From NCBI GenBank assembly GCA_016789885.1, contig JAEUPZ010000033.1, forward strand, positions 1-64,000: a stretch of DNA of 64,000 nt, given 5' to 3'. This document shows positions 48,323-56,175 of the stretch, piece by piece; within the stretch, counting starts at the first letter, position 1; each line of letters starts with the position of its first letter. The stretch is from Chromatiales bacterium (GTDB lineage Bacteria; Pseudomonadota; Gammaproteobacteria; Steroidobacterales; GCA-2729495). The notes beneath the pieces are model-generated. The model searched no databases, had not been told where the DNA came from, and saw only the letters and a list, made by a program, of their open reading frames with translations. A program made the position numbers and the translations under genes.

Positions 48323-48980
48323 CTCGCCTACTGCCAAGCCCGACGGGAGGACGGCATCAGTGACTGCATCGCTCAAGGGCAAGAAGTCCAGCGCCTGTAG
48401 GCCGAGCAGAACAGGCGAGCCGGAGGACATGGCTGCGGCCATGACTGCGATACGACCGACCGCCCGCGCAGCGGCAGCGTTGAGTGACTACCGGGCGGGG
48501 CTGCCTGAATCAGACGTCAACAACCTAATGCTAGCCTTGGAGCTTCAGGTTAGGCAGATCAATGCTGGAGACCTACGTCGGGCAGAGGCGATGCTGGTAA
48601 GCCAAGCTCATGTCCTGGATGGACTCTTCTGCGCCCTCGCCCGCCGGGCTGCCATGAACATGGGCGAGTACATCGACGCGGCCGACACCTATCTTCGGCT
48701 GGCCCTGAAGGCACAAAGCCAGTGCCGGACCACGCTAGAGGCTCTCGTGGCCCTGAAGCGGCCGCCGGTGGTCATAGCCCAGCAGACCAACGTGACGACG
48801 GGGCCGCAGCAGGTGAACAACGGCGTCGTGGGGCAGCCTGGCGAAAACAAAAAGCAGCCAAACGAACTATTGGAGGTGAACCATGGCGAACGGCTGGACA
48901 CCAGAGCGGCGGGCACGGCAGGCGGATCTGATACGGGTCTGGCGGCCGTGGGAGGGCTCCACCGGTCCGAGGACACCTGA
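48309..48980 (+). CDS. Phage-island protein with GPQQVNNG motif
   Basis: 223-residue protein. The core has SDVNNLMLALELQVRQINAGDL, AEAMLVSQAHVLDGLFCALARRA and LRLALKAQSQCRTTLEALVALKRPP, then the motif QTNVTTGPQQVNNG. I recall this combination from uncharacterised proteins in proteobacterial islands and prophages; the function is unknown. The helix before the motif and the Asn/Gln-rich tail could serve oligomerisation or nucleic-acid contact, which is inference. The last 98 bases overlap the next gene in another frame. Confidence 0.7.
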   Translation: MGARNSPTAKPDGRTASVTASLKGKKSSACRPSRTGEPEDMAAAMTAIRPTARAAAALSDYRAGLPESDVNNLMLALELQVRQINAGDLRRAEAMLVSQAHVLDGLFCALARRAAMNMGEYIDAADTYLRLALKAQSQCRTTLEALVALKRPPVVIAQQTNVTTGPQQVNNGVVGQPGENKKQPNELLEVNHGERLDTRAAGTAGGSDTGLAAVGGLHRSEDT

Positions 48981-49083
48981 AGGGAAGAGTCAATCGGCAC
49001 GGAACGCCTACAAAGGCGGTGTGCGGCCAATGCTCAGGGGGCTGGGTAGGCTCCTGAGAGAGCACCGGTACGGCCAGCGTTAG
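48883..49083 (+). CDS. Small conserved island protein with GPRTPEGK motif
   Basis: 66-residue basic protein with WTPERRARQADLIRVWRPWE followed by STGPRTPEGKSQSARNAYKGG. The STGP-T-EGK-x-S-x-N-A-x-KGG motif is common in short uncharacterised proteins of phages and islands. An unusually strong ribosome-binding site GGAGGTGA (48872-48879) precedes the ATG, and the start lies 98 bases inside the previous gene. Confidence 0.8.
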   Translation: MANGWTPERRARQADLIRVWRPWEGSTGPRTPEGKSQSARNAYKGGVRPMLRGLGRLLREHRYGQR

Positions 49084-49322
49084 CGGCGGACTCTCCCCTT
49101 AGGCGACAAGGCTGGATGGCTCGCTACAGAAAGCCGAACGACAGGACACCGCCTAGCGTGGTTGACGCGGCGGGTGATGCCGGCGCCACCGCGGCCGTGC
49201 CATGATCGAGGCGGCGGAGGGCGTTTGAGCGTAGCAGTCACCATGGAAGTCTCATTTTGCGACGCCGAGGCAGCCGATGACGCATCCCGTCGCGCCCCGA
49301 GGAACCTGCTTCATTTGCGAGA
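49084..49322. other. Intergenic region before the DUF262 gene
   Basis: About 240 bases with no recognised gene. A 29-codon frame (49116-49205) is too short and has no supporting signal. AT content rises toward the right end, where the promoter of the next pair should lie; no convincing -35/-10 pair is seen. Confidence 0.4.
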
Positions 49323-50399
49323 ATGGCTCCGACCCCACCGAGCTTCAGAGGTCAGATAGTGAAAAGCTACGACTCACGCACATACAGCATCAACGACTTC
49401 GTCGAGTGGGACGCGGCAAAGCAACTCGAACTGAACCCTCGATTTCAGCGCCGCCCGGTCTGGACCGACAAGGCGAAGAGCTTCCTTATCGACACGATCC
49501 TCCGGGGTAAGCCGATCCCGAAGGTGTTCATCCGTCAGAAGATCAACGTCACGACCAAGTCCTCGATCCGTGAGGTCGTGGATGGACAGCAGCGTCTCAG
49601 AACGATCCTGTCGTTCATAAAGGACGGGTTCGTGGTCAGCAAGCGCCAGAACCCGACGTACGGTGGCGTCCTCTTCAGTCAGCTCCCGGAGGAAGTGCAG
49701 GCGCAGATCCTCTCGTATGAGATTTCAGTCGACCTTTTGATTAATCTCCCTGACTCGGAGATCCTCGACATCTTCAGCCGCCTAAACTCCTACGCGGTCG
49801 TGCTGAACGAGCAAGAGAAGATCAATGCCGATCACTTCGGGCCATTCAAGGTGCTTGCCGACAAAATCGGCCACAAGTACTACGACTACTGGACGAAGCA
49901 TGGGATCCTTTCGTCCAAGCAGATCATGCGAATGCTTGAGGTGAACTTGGTGGCCGATCTGCTGATCGCGCTGTTAGAGGGCATCAAGGCGAAGAAGCAG
50001 GTCAAGAAGTTCTATGACCTTTACGAGTCGAGCTTCGATCACGACACGGAGCAACTGGAGGCCCGCTTCGATCAGGTGATCATCGCTATCGGAGCAATCT
50101 ATCCCGAGGGGCTATCCGACACCGCGTTTCGGCGCCCACACCTCTTTTACTCTCTGTTCACTGCCGTCGCACACCGCGAGCTACACATTCCCGGCCTGCC
50201 GCCACCACCTACGCAAGGCTATGCGTCGCCAGAGGCGGCCCGCAACGCTCTTGAACGTGTAGACGAGATCTTCACGAACGCCGATCAAGAGGGTCTGAGC
50301 AGGGATGAGATCTCGTTCCTCCGAGACTCACGCCGCGCCACGACGGACGAGAAGGTCCGCGTTCAGCGCACCGAGTTCTTGCTGTCTTTGATGCGGTAG
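49323..50399 (+). CDS. DUF262-domain protein
   Basis: 358-residue protein whose N-terminal DUF262 domain belongs to the ParB/Srx-like fold. Its hallmark motifs are NPRFQRRPVW (38-47) and VVDGQQRLRT (86-94), which in this family bind or hydrolyse nucleotides. The DUF1524 HNH nuclease domain of GmrSD-type restriction enzymes is missing; the C-terminus is helical. The start may instead be GTG 49359, which has AGAGG seven bases upstream, giving 346 residues. A HEPN-motif gene follows after nine bases; together they look like a defence pair. Confidence 0.85.
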   Translation: MAPTPPSFRGQIVKSYDSRTYSINDFVEWDAAKQLELNPRFQRRPVWTDKAKSFLIDTILRGKPIPKVFIRQKINVTTKSSIREVVDGQQRLRTILSFIKDGFVVSKRQNPTYGGVLFSQLPEEVQAQILSYEISVDLLINLPDSEILDIFSRLNSYAVVLNEQEKINADHFGPFKVLADKIGHKYYDYWTKHGILSSKQIMRMLEVNLVADLLIALLEGIKAKKQVKKFYDLYESSFDHDTEQLEARFDQVIIAIGAIYPEGLSDTAFRRPHLFYSLFTAVAHRELHIPGLPPPPTQGYASPEAARNALERVDEIFTNADQEGLSRDEISFLRDSRRATTDEKVRVQRTEFLLSLMR

Positions 50400-50408
50400 G
50401 CAGTAGGC

Positions 50409-51032
50409 GTGACAATTGCCGGAGCCGTCGCGGCGTTCACGGCGAAAGCCGCGCAGTGCGACTCACTTATCGCCAGTGCTCATCGCCTGGACTCCACTGG
50501 CGCCGCGATCTTTCCGCCAGCCGAGTGCGAGCTCGTAACCGTCGCCGGCTTCCTCAATCTCTTCGTGGCGTGGGAGGAGTTCCTGGAAACGGCCATGAGC
50601 CAGTTCATGATTGGCGTACCGACACTATCGGGCGCGGCGCCGGTTCGGTACGCCCTACCGCCGGACGTGGAGAGCGCCAAACTTATGCTGATAGGGACGA
50701 ACCGCTATTTCGACTACGGGAATCACGAACTTGTCCGCAAGATGGCCGCGCTTTACTTTCGGAACGGCTACCCCTTCGAGCCCCATCTTAGCGCCATCTG
50801 CACGGACTTGGCCGACATGAGGACCATGAGGCATGCATCCGCGCACCTCTCTTCGACCACCCAGGTGGCGCTTGAGTCCTTGGCGCAACGGATTTTCGGA
50901 GCCCCTCGCCCAGGGATCACTCTCTACAGAATGCTGACGACCCTCGATCCGCGCTCCGCCACGGGCGCGACCGTCTTCGCGGAGGCGAAGGACAAGCTAC
51001 TTGCCTCCGCCCAACTGATCGCCCAAGGGTAA
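50409..51032 (+). CDS. HEPN-motif protein, MAE_28990-like candidate ribonuclease
   Basis: 207-residue helical protein starting with GTG. It carries the HEPN active-site pattern R-x4-H in DMRTMRHASAHLSS (R141, H142, H146), with a polar residue next to the Arg as in RNase-active HEPN proteins. FLNLFVAWEEFLETAMSQF is a typical preceding HEPN helix. HEPN proteins of the MAE_28990/MAE_18760 type are known to sit beside DUF262 genes, as here. RNA cleavage during phage attack is inferred from the family. Confidence 0.65.
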   Translation: MTIAGAVAAFTAKAAQCDSLIASAHRLDSTGAAIFPPAECELVTVAGFLNLFVAWEEFLETAMSQFMIGVPTLSGAAPVRYALPPDVESAKLMLIGTNRYFDYGNHELVRKMAALYFRNGYPFEPHLSAICTDLADMRTMRHASAHLSSTTQVALESLAQRIFGAPRPGITLYRMLTTLDPRSATGATVFAEAKDKLLASAQLIAQG

Positions 51033-51089
51033 CCTCGGAGCCGTGACCGGTAATCCCCCCCCCACTTCTAGCGGTTGCCGGAAGTGGAG

Positions 51090-51284
51090 TCAGGCGGCCA
51101 TCGCGAGCTTCTGCATCGGGGTGATGCCGCCGATGGCCATGTTCGGACGTTCGTGATTGTAGGTCCAGAGCCAGCGGGGAGTTGACTCCCGGACTTCGGT
51201 GCTGGTGTCGAACAGCGTCTGGCTCAGCCAGTCGTAGCGTACCGTCGGGTTGTAGTGCGCGATGTAGGCGTTCTGCCGCGGCGT
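51090..51284 (-). pseudogene. Truncated IS3-family transposase (OrfB C-terminus)
   Basis: Only the last 65 or so codons remain: PRQNAYIAHYNPTVRYDWL and WLWTYNHERPNMAIGGITPMQKLAMAA, clearly the end of an IS3-type DDE integrase. The catalytic Glu of the NAYIE motif is replaced by Ala, and the rest of the enzyme upstream is gone. A hairpin CCACTTC/GAAGTGG (51062-51087) preceded by a run of nine C lies at the former IS end. Confidence 0.8.
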
Positions 51285-51349
51285 GGCGAGCGGGAATCCC
51301 CTGGATCGGTGTTCCGGCATGGTGTGGAACCCGCGTAGGACGTCTGCTT

Positions 51350-52042
51350 TCAGAGGGGCCCGAAGAACTCGGCCTTGTCGCGCCCCCAATGTCGCGCGAA
51401 CGTCTGCAGTCTGTCGCGCAGTGCTCCGCCGCCGTTCACCAGAAAGTAAAACCGTGACGAGTACGGCCGAAGCCGCACGGCATACGCATCGGTGATCCCT
51501 ATCGCGCGGAAGCTTTCGACGGCACGGGCGTACTCCTGGGATGCCCCGCCCTTCAGCCGTCCCTGATGGTGGTAGACGAGCAGGGCGTGTCCGTCTTTGG
51601 CGAGGGCCTGAATCTCATCGAGCGCAACGGCCTTGTGACTGCTGGCGCCGAAGCTGATGCCGTTGTCGGGGTCGAGAAAAACGAGTTCGCAGGTCTTTAT
51701 GGTCTGCCGGAGCTCCTGAAACCAGATGTGTCGCTCTGATCGACTGCGAGGAACCAAGCGACCATGGAAGACTGCCCCCGGCAACAGGCCGAGTTCCTCA
51801 AGGCGACGGATGGATCGTGGCCCGCCGTCTGACAGCTTGCCCTTGAGTGCATCGAAGACGACCGGATCAAGGGACCTGAATCTTTCGGGCTGCGCGAGAT
51901 ACGCGGTATGTCGACCGTCATTGTTATGCACCTCGCTCTCAACGGCGTACCAGCAGACGCCGAGGCGCCGGTCTGGCGCCAAGGCGCGTAGCAGCGCGAA
52001 CTTGCCAAAGTCGCCGATGTCGCCCGCGTACTTGTCCTGCAT
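51350..52042 (-). CDS. Uncharacterised conserved protein with GDIGDFGKF motif
   Basis: 230-residue protein of unknown function. It starts MQDKYAGDIGDFGKFALLRAL, followed by LGVCWY, and has ELVFLDPDNGISFG and ALLVYHHQGR later. The FLDPDNG segment resembles the metal- or cofactor-binding turn of Rossmann-like enzymes, and the overall pattern resembles a family scattered in defence and mobile regions. ATG 52042 is preferred since the motif starts there. It is transcribed alone, toward the transposase remnant. Confidence 0.6.
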   Translation of the reverse strand: MQDKYAGDIGDFGKFALLRALAPDRRLGVCWYAVESEVHNNDGRHTAYLAQPERFRSLDPVVFDALKGKLSDGGPRSIRRLEELGLLPGAVFHGRLVPRSRSERHIWFQELRQTIKTCELVFLDPDNGISFGASSHKAVALDEIQALAKDGHALLVYHHQGRLKGGASQEYARAVESFRAIGITDAYAVRLRPYSSRFYFLVNGGGALRDRLQTFARHWGRDKAEFFGPL

Positions 52043-52237
52043 TCGAACTCCTGATGGGCCGCCTGCCCGTATGTGAAACATCCTGCGCCCAGGTTTGCCA
52101 ACGCAGAGGGTAACGACTCGAATCGCTTGGCAACGGCTCTTTGCGGCCCGGGCTGGACGGGGCCCCCTACTGTCAGCGCGCCGCCATGCTGCCGTTGGTT
52201 TCTACGTCAGCCCCACAGTCTCCCTGTTTGGATGGGC

Positions 52238-53125
52238 TCACGTCGCTGGACTACTGCTCCTCTCCGTCCATCCATCAAACACCCTCAAGTGCTCCAGCGC
52301 CGTGCGCGTGTGAATCGCGATGACAGGCCCGATGCCGCCCGTGTCATCCCGCTGGTATCCGCCGGCCAGATTCCAGACCAGTGGCACACCGGCAGCCTTC
52401 ACGCCCTCAAAGACCATCTCATCCCGGTGCCGCAGCTCGGCGTCACCCATCCACCCGCCCAGGGGATCCCTGACGTGGGGGTCTGCCCCCGCCTGATAGA
52501 GCACGAGATCGCCCTCACGCAGCTCGGCGAGCTCCTCCTCGAGGCGCCTGAAGAACCGCACGATGTGCTGTCGGTGACGGAAGTACTTGCCGGCAGTGAA
52601 ATGGTGGATCGAGCCGGGCTTGCCCAGGTGATCCAGGATCTCGTCGGTGCCGTCCCCGTAGTGCTGGTCGCAGTCGATGATCACGACCCGGTCCGCACTT
52701 CCCTCTGCGAGTACCGCCAGCGCCGTTACCATGAGCCCGTTGAACGTGCAGAACCCGCCGCCGCTGTCCCAGCCTGCATGGTGAAAGCCGGACACCGGCG
52801 CACAGACGGGCAGGCCGGTCAGGGCTGACAGCCGCGCGCCAGTCAGCATGGCCCCGGTCGTGTAGGGGAGAGACCGGGCAACGGCTGGGTCGCGGGTGCC
52901 GAAGCCGTTGGCCCAGCGACCGGCCAGCACGGCCTCGACGTAGGCGCGGTCGTGGGCCCGTGCGAGCTCGTCGAGGGTCGCGGGCTCGGGCGGGACGACG
53001 TCCATGGGCAGACCGGTGCGCTCCCAGGCAGCCACCACCAGTGCCGGCTTTGCGGCGCTCGGGGAGAAGCCCTCGGCCGGGGCCTGCATGCGCTGGTCGA
53101 ACACCACGGTCAGTGCCAAGGCCAT
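52238..53125 (-). CDS. Histone deacetylase-family amidohydrolase
   Basis: 295-residue zinc-dependent deacylase of the HDAC/AcuC/APAH superfamily. Catalytic and metal residues are visible: H115-H116 in GFHHAGWD, D153 and H155 in IIDCDQHYGDGT, D215 in QAGADPH and the tyrosine in LAGGY (Y257). Bacterial members deacetylate acetyl-CoA synthetase or polyamines; the substrate here is unknown. It is divergent from a LysR regulator with a 72-base gap. ATG 53125 starts the recognised domain. Confidence 0.88.
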   Translation of the reverse strand: MALALTVVFDQRMQAPAEGFSPSAAKPALVVAAWERTGLPMDVVPPEPATLDELARAHDRAYVEAVLAGRWANGFGTRDPAVARSLPYTTGAMLTGARLSALTGLPVCAPVSGFHHAGWDSGGGFCTFNGLMVTALAVLAEGSADRVVIIDCDQHYGDGTDEILDHLGKPGSIHHFTAGKYFRHRQHIVRFFRRLEEELAELREGDLVLYQAGADPHVRDPLGGWMGDAELRHRDEMVFEGVKAAGVPLVWNLAGGYQRDDTGGIGPVIAIHTRTALEHLRVFDGWTERSSSPAT

Positions 53126-53153
53126 CTCCGTGAACCGGCGGGTGGCAGACTCT

Positions 53154-53183
53154 AGTGTCCGCAGGCATGATCCTGAAGACACT
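53154..53183. promoter_or_regulatory. Inverted repeat in the HDAC-LysR divergent promoter
   Basis: AGTGTC (53154-53159) and GACACT (53178-53183) form a 6-bp dyad spaced by 18 bases, in the 72-base gap between the two divergent starts. LysR-type regulators bind such dyads to control both genes. A second palindrome AGTCATGACT (53194-53203) contains the lysR start codon. Confidence 0.4.
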
Positions 53184-53197
53184 GGTAGGTAAGAGTC

Positions 53198-54097
53198 ATG
53201 ACTGAGGAGTCAGGGATAGCGCCGTGGCCCGAGGGGCTGTCGCTCAGCCGGCTGGCCGCGTTCCTGGCCGTCGCCGAGGCGGGCGGCCTGGCCCGGGCGG
53301 CTCCCGGTGACCCTACCCGCCAGAGCCAGCTCAGCCGCCAGGTCAGGGATGTGGAGCGGGCGCTCGGGGTGCAGCTACTTACCCGTCACGCCCAGGGGGT
53401 GGCGCTGACCGCCAGCGGCACCCATCTCGTCACCGTGCTGCGGGACCTGCAGGCGGGCTTGGCCCTGGTCAGGGACGACACCTCGATGATCGACGTCACG
53501 CTTGCGGCCGGCGACAGCCTGCTGCGATGGCTCATCCTGCCGCGACTGCCAGAAGCCCTGTCGGCCTGCCCACGGATATCGGCGACCGTGGCGCCGGTTG
53601 ACGACGGTTGGGCTGCCGTCCGGGAGGGATACGCTCACCTGGGCGTTGCCCGCAGCCGGCCTCGCGAGGACGGCCTCCGGGTCCGGCGTCTTGGGGTCTG
53701 GCGCTACGCCCTGTTCGTGCCGCGGAGCCTGACGGTCGATCCCCGGGATGCAGAAGGAATAGCCGGCCTGCCCTTCGTAGCGGTGACAGCAGCTACCAGG
53801 CCACTGGAACGTCTCGAGAAGACTCTGCGCCGCAAGGTTCGGGTCGCCTTGCACTGCGTGACGTTCCCTCAGGCAGCCCGGGCCGTCGCGACCGGAGCGT
53901 ACGCGGCCGTACTGCCAATGCTCGCCGAAAGCGATGTGCCGGCCGCCATGGCTGTGCCCATACCAGTGCCCGGACTCGATGCGCTGGATGAGCCGCTGGT
54001 ACTGGTAGTGCGGGCGCGGACCGTCGAGGCCGCGCGCCCATTGGGGGACTTGTTCGAGAGTCTTGGGCGGCGTCTCGCCCTTCCAGGTCAACGGTAA
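53198..54097 (+). CDS. LysR-family transcriptional regulator
   Basis: 299-residue regulator. The N-terminal winged helix contains LSRLAAFLAVAEAGGLARAA, QSQLSRQVRDVERALGVQLLTRH and ALTASG, as in LysR proteins, with an unusual insertion (PGDPTR) before the recognition helix. The C-terminal effector-binding part (about 95-295) is less conserved. It probably controls the divergent HDAC-family gene and itself. Confidence 0.88.
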   Translation: MTEESGIAPWPEGLSLSRLAAFLAVAEAGGLARAAPGDPTRQSQLSRQVRDVERALGVQLLTRHAQGVALTASGTHLVTVLRDLQAGLALVRDDTSMIDVTLAAGDSLLRWLILPRLPEALSACPRISATVAPVDDGWAAVREGYAHLGVARSRPREDGLRVRRLGVWRYALFVPRSLTVDPRDAEGIAGLPFVAVTAATRPLERLEKTLRRKVRVALHCVTFPQAARAVATGAYAAVLPMLAESDVPAAMAVPIPVPGLDALDEPLVLVVRARTVEAARPLGDLFESLGRRLALPGQR

Positions 54098-54557
54098 TGA
54101 ACTGCCTGCCTTCTTCGGACCACTTATATTTGGACGATGGTCTCTACTGGGTGCGCTTCCGAGGCGTGCGCGAATCCCGGTGCCTGATCGAGCGCCGGCG
54201 CCGTTCCTACAACCACCAGCGGCGCCACAGGGAGCCGGGTTCCCGGACCCCGACGGCCGCCCGCGAGGGCTTGCAGAACGAAGCTATGTCGACCCAGCCC
54301 TTACGGTCTGAGTGGCTACCAGGACGGGGCGCGGGTCAGGGTCGCTCACGGCGGCCGGGAAGTCGTCGCCAGCGTCCCGAACGTGCTCCGAGTCGCCCAG
54401 CTAACCCCGCGTGGGGGTGACGGCCCGTGCCCCGATAATGAACCTCGATCCATTGGACCTGTTGCCAAAGAAATAGCATTACGCTTGATCCGATATCGAG
54501 GCACCCGATGCGCTTGCACCCGCCATAGCCTTATCACGAGCTGTGACATACGAAGCG
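54098..54557. other. Gene-poor spacer with a possible transposase scar
   Basis: 460 bases without a complete gene. A frame from about 54151 to 54290 on the plus strand reads RSYNHQRRHREPGSRTPTAARE, like the end of a DDE transposase (YNxxRPHxxLxxxTP), but it is short and corrupted. The remainder contains an AT-richer segment (54430-54550) with no clear feature. Confidence 0.35.
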
Positions 54558-55370
54558 CTACAGGTGGCTGGGTTGCCAGCTATCCGCGCGCCGCTTTGCC
54601 TCCTCCACGTCCGATGCCGAGAGGTTCGCACGAACCTCCGACAAGAGGCGACCCGCGTCCAGAGCGCCGCCCCGGGCAGCAAGGTCTAACCACATACAGG
54701 CCGTAACTGGATCAGGCGGCACTCCCTTGCCCTCGGCATACATGGTTCCGAGGTTCCTTTGCGCGAGGGCATACCCTTGGTTGGCACTCTTGGTGAACCA
54801 GCCAAAAGCTACATTAAAGTCCTGTGCGACACCGCGTCCAAGAAGGTACATTGCGCCGAGAAAATCCTGCCCCTTCGGGTGATTCTGCTTGGCGGCCTTC
54901 TCGAACCAAGCGACCGCTTGGACGTCATCTTCCGGCCATCCTCCTCGACCAGATGCGAAGTCAACCCCGCGTTGATACTGCAACTCCGGAGAGTGCTCCA
55001 ACAGGTCGCTAGTGAAGGCCAGTGCTGCCCGTGACGCTTCCGCCAAACGGCTGGCGGCAGATCGTCCATACTCGACAAGCTCTTGTGTTACCCGCCGCGG
55101 TGGGGTCCCGAACAGCTTAGGTGCCGCCTCATCGGCGGCCACCATCGCCATCACTAGCGCCTTCTCCAACTGCTTTGCCGTTGCCCTTACGGGCTCCTCT
55201 AGGTCCGGCGTATCAGTTACCCGTGATAACTCCCCCATGGCCTGGCTACAGAGCTCGCCAGCATTGGCGAGTGCATCGCGGACGGACCCTAGAGCCATCA
55301 GCGTCTCGGTGGACACCTCTTGTAGGGGCGGTCCCGGCCGTGAACCAAACCAGTTGTCGAAAATGCTCAT
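54558..55370 (-). CDS. Sel1-repeat protein
   Basis: 270-residue protein. The N-terminal part (about 1-125) is helical and not recognised. The C-terminal part has Sel1-type repeats: GVDFASGRGGWPEDDVQAVAWFEKAA, FLGAMYLLGRGVAQDFNVAFGWFTKSA and LGTMYAEGKGVPPDPVTACMWLDLAA, each around 36 residues. Such repeats bind proteins. It lies 109 bases downstream of the metallopeptidase gene on the same strand, so it may be a late member of that operon. Confidence 0.85.
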   Translation of the reverse strand: MSIFDNWFGSRPGPPLQEVSTETLMALGSVRDALANAGELCSQAMGELSRVTDTPDLEEPVRATAKQLEKALVMAMVAADEAAPKLFGTPPRRVTQELVEYGRSAASRLAEASRAALAFTSDLLEHSPELQYQRGVDFASGRGGWPEDDVQAVAWFEKAAKQNHPKGQDFLGAMYLLGRGVAQDFNVAFGWFTKSANQGYALAQRNLGTMYAEGKGVPPDPVTACMWLDLAARGGALDAGRLLSEVRANLSASDVEEAKRRADSWQPSHL

Positions 55371-55479
55371 GAAAACCCCTGTGACCTATCGTTGGACAAC
55401 AGAACGCTCCAAAACAGGCTCAGCGGCTCGGCTTGTAGGGCACCCAAAGGGCTGACCTCTCCATCCCCGCCAAAGCCTG

Positions 55480-56175
55480 TCAGACCCCCTCGACCACGCC
55501 GCCATGTTCTCTGAGCCAATCCTTGGCACGCTCAAACCCTGGCATGACCCTCTCCACCCGCCGCCAGAACTCTGGCGTGTGGTGCCGCTCATGGAGATGG
55601 GCGAGCTCGTGGACGACCACGTACTCCGCGATATGCGCCGGCAGCAGGATCGTCTTCCAGTGAAAGAACACCCAGCCGCCCTTGCCACAGGAGCCCCACC
55701 GGTAGCCCAGCTCCTGCACTCGGACGCCGGCAGGACTAACCGCCATTCGCCCGGTGTACTCGCCGACCTTGGCCGACAGCCAGGGCTGGGCCCTCTGGCA
55801 GTACCAACGGACCAGGTGCTGCCGGCCATCTGGGGCGAGCGCCTGCGGCATGACGAAGCGGCCACCAACCAGCTTCACGGCTGCGTCGGAGTCCGCAACT
55901 AGCCGTAGCCGGTAGGTGCGTCCCAAGTATGGTAGCCCCTCGCCGTCCACGAAGGTCTTGCGCGGGGTGGGACGACTGGCCGCTTCCTTGCGGGCAAGTT
56001 GCCTGTAGACCCACATGCGCTTGCGCCGCACAAAGTCCTGCAGCCTTCCCTCGGGCACGTCAGAAGGTGCCGCCAGCAGTAGACGCCCGTCGCGGTCGAC
56101 CACGATCTCGAGGGTGCGGCGGCGACCGCTGCGGAGAACCTCGAGCCGTAGGTCGTTGACGGTCAGGGTCGTCAC
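55480..56175 (-). CDS. YgjP-like metal-dependent hydrolase (M48-type HELAH)
   Basis: 231-residue protein of the YgjP/WLM group. The zinc motif VVVHELAHLHERHHTPEFW (H189, E190, H193) and the typical ELGYRWGSCGKGG are intact. Family members have been described as zinc hydrolases and peptidases; the true substrate is unclear. It starts with a GTG overlapping the hsdR stop (GTGA), so it is coupled to the restriction subunit. Genes of this type often adjoin type I restriction loci. Confidence 0.9.
   Translation of the reverse strand: MTTLTVNDLRLEVLRSGRRRTLEIVVDRDGRLLLAAPSDVPEGRLQDFVRRKRMWVYRQLARKEAASRPTPRKTFVDGEGLPYLGRTYRLRLVADSDAAVKLVGGRFVMPQALAPDGRQHLVRWYCQRAQPWLSAKVGEYTGRMAVSPAGVRVQELGYRWGSCGKGGWVFFHWKTILLPAHIAEYVVVHELAHLHERHHTPEFWRRVERVMPGFERAKDWLREHGGVVEGV

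Noticed and set aside
49116..49205. 29-codon frame before the DUF262 gene
   Set aside because: Too short, no ribosome-binding site and no coupling to neighbours.
49277..49510. Short frame with a CFICENG pair upstream of DUF262
   Set aside because: It overlaps the DUF262 start in another frame, has one Cys pair only and ends in low-quality sequence; no sign of a frameshifted N-terminus.
49323..50399. GmrSD type IV restriction enzyme
   Set aside because: Only the DUF262 part is present; no DUF1524 HNH domain is found in this gene or the next.
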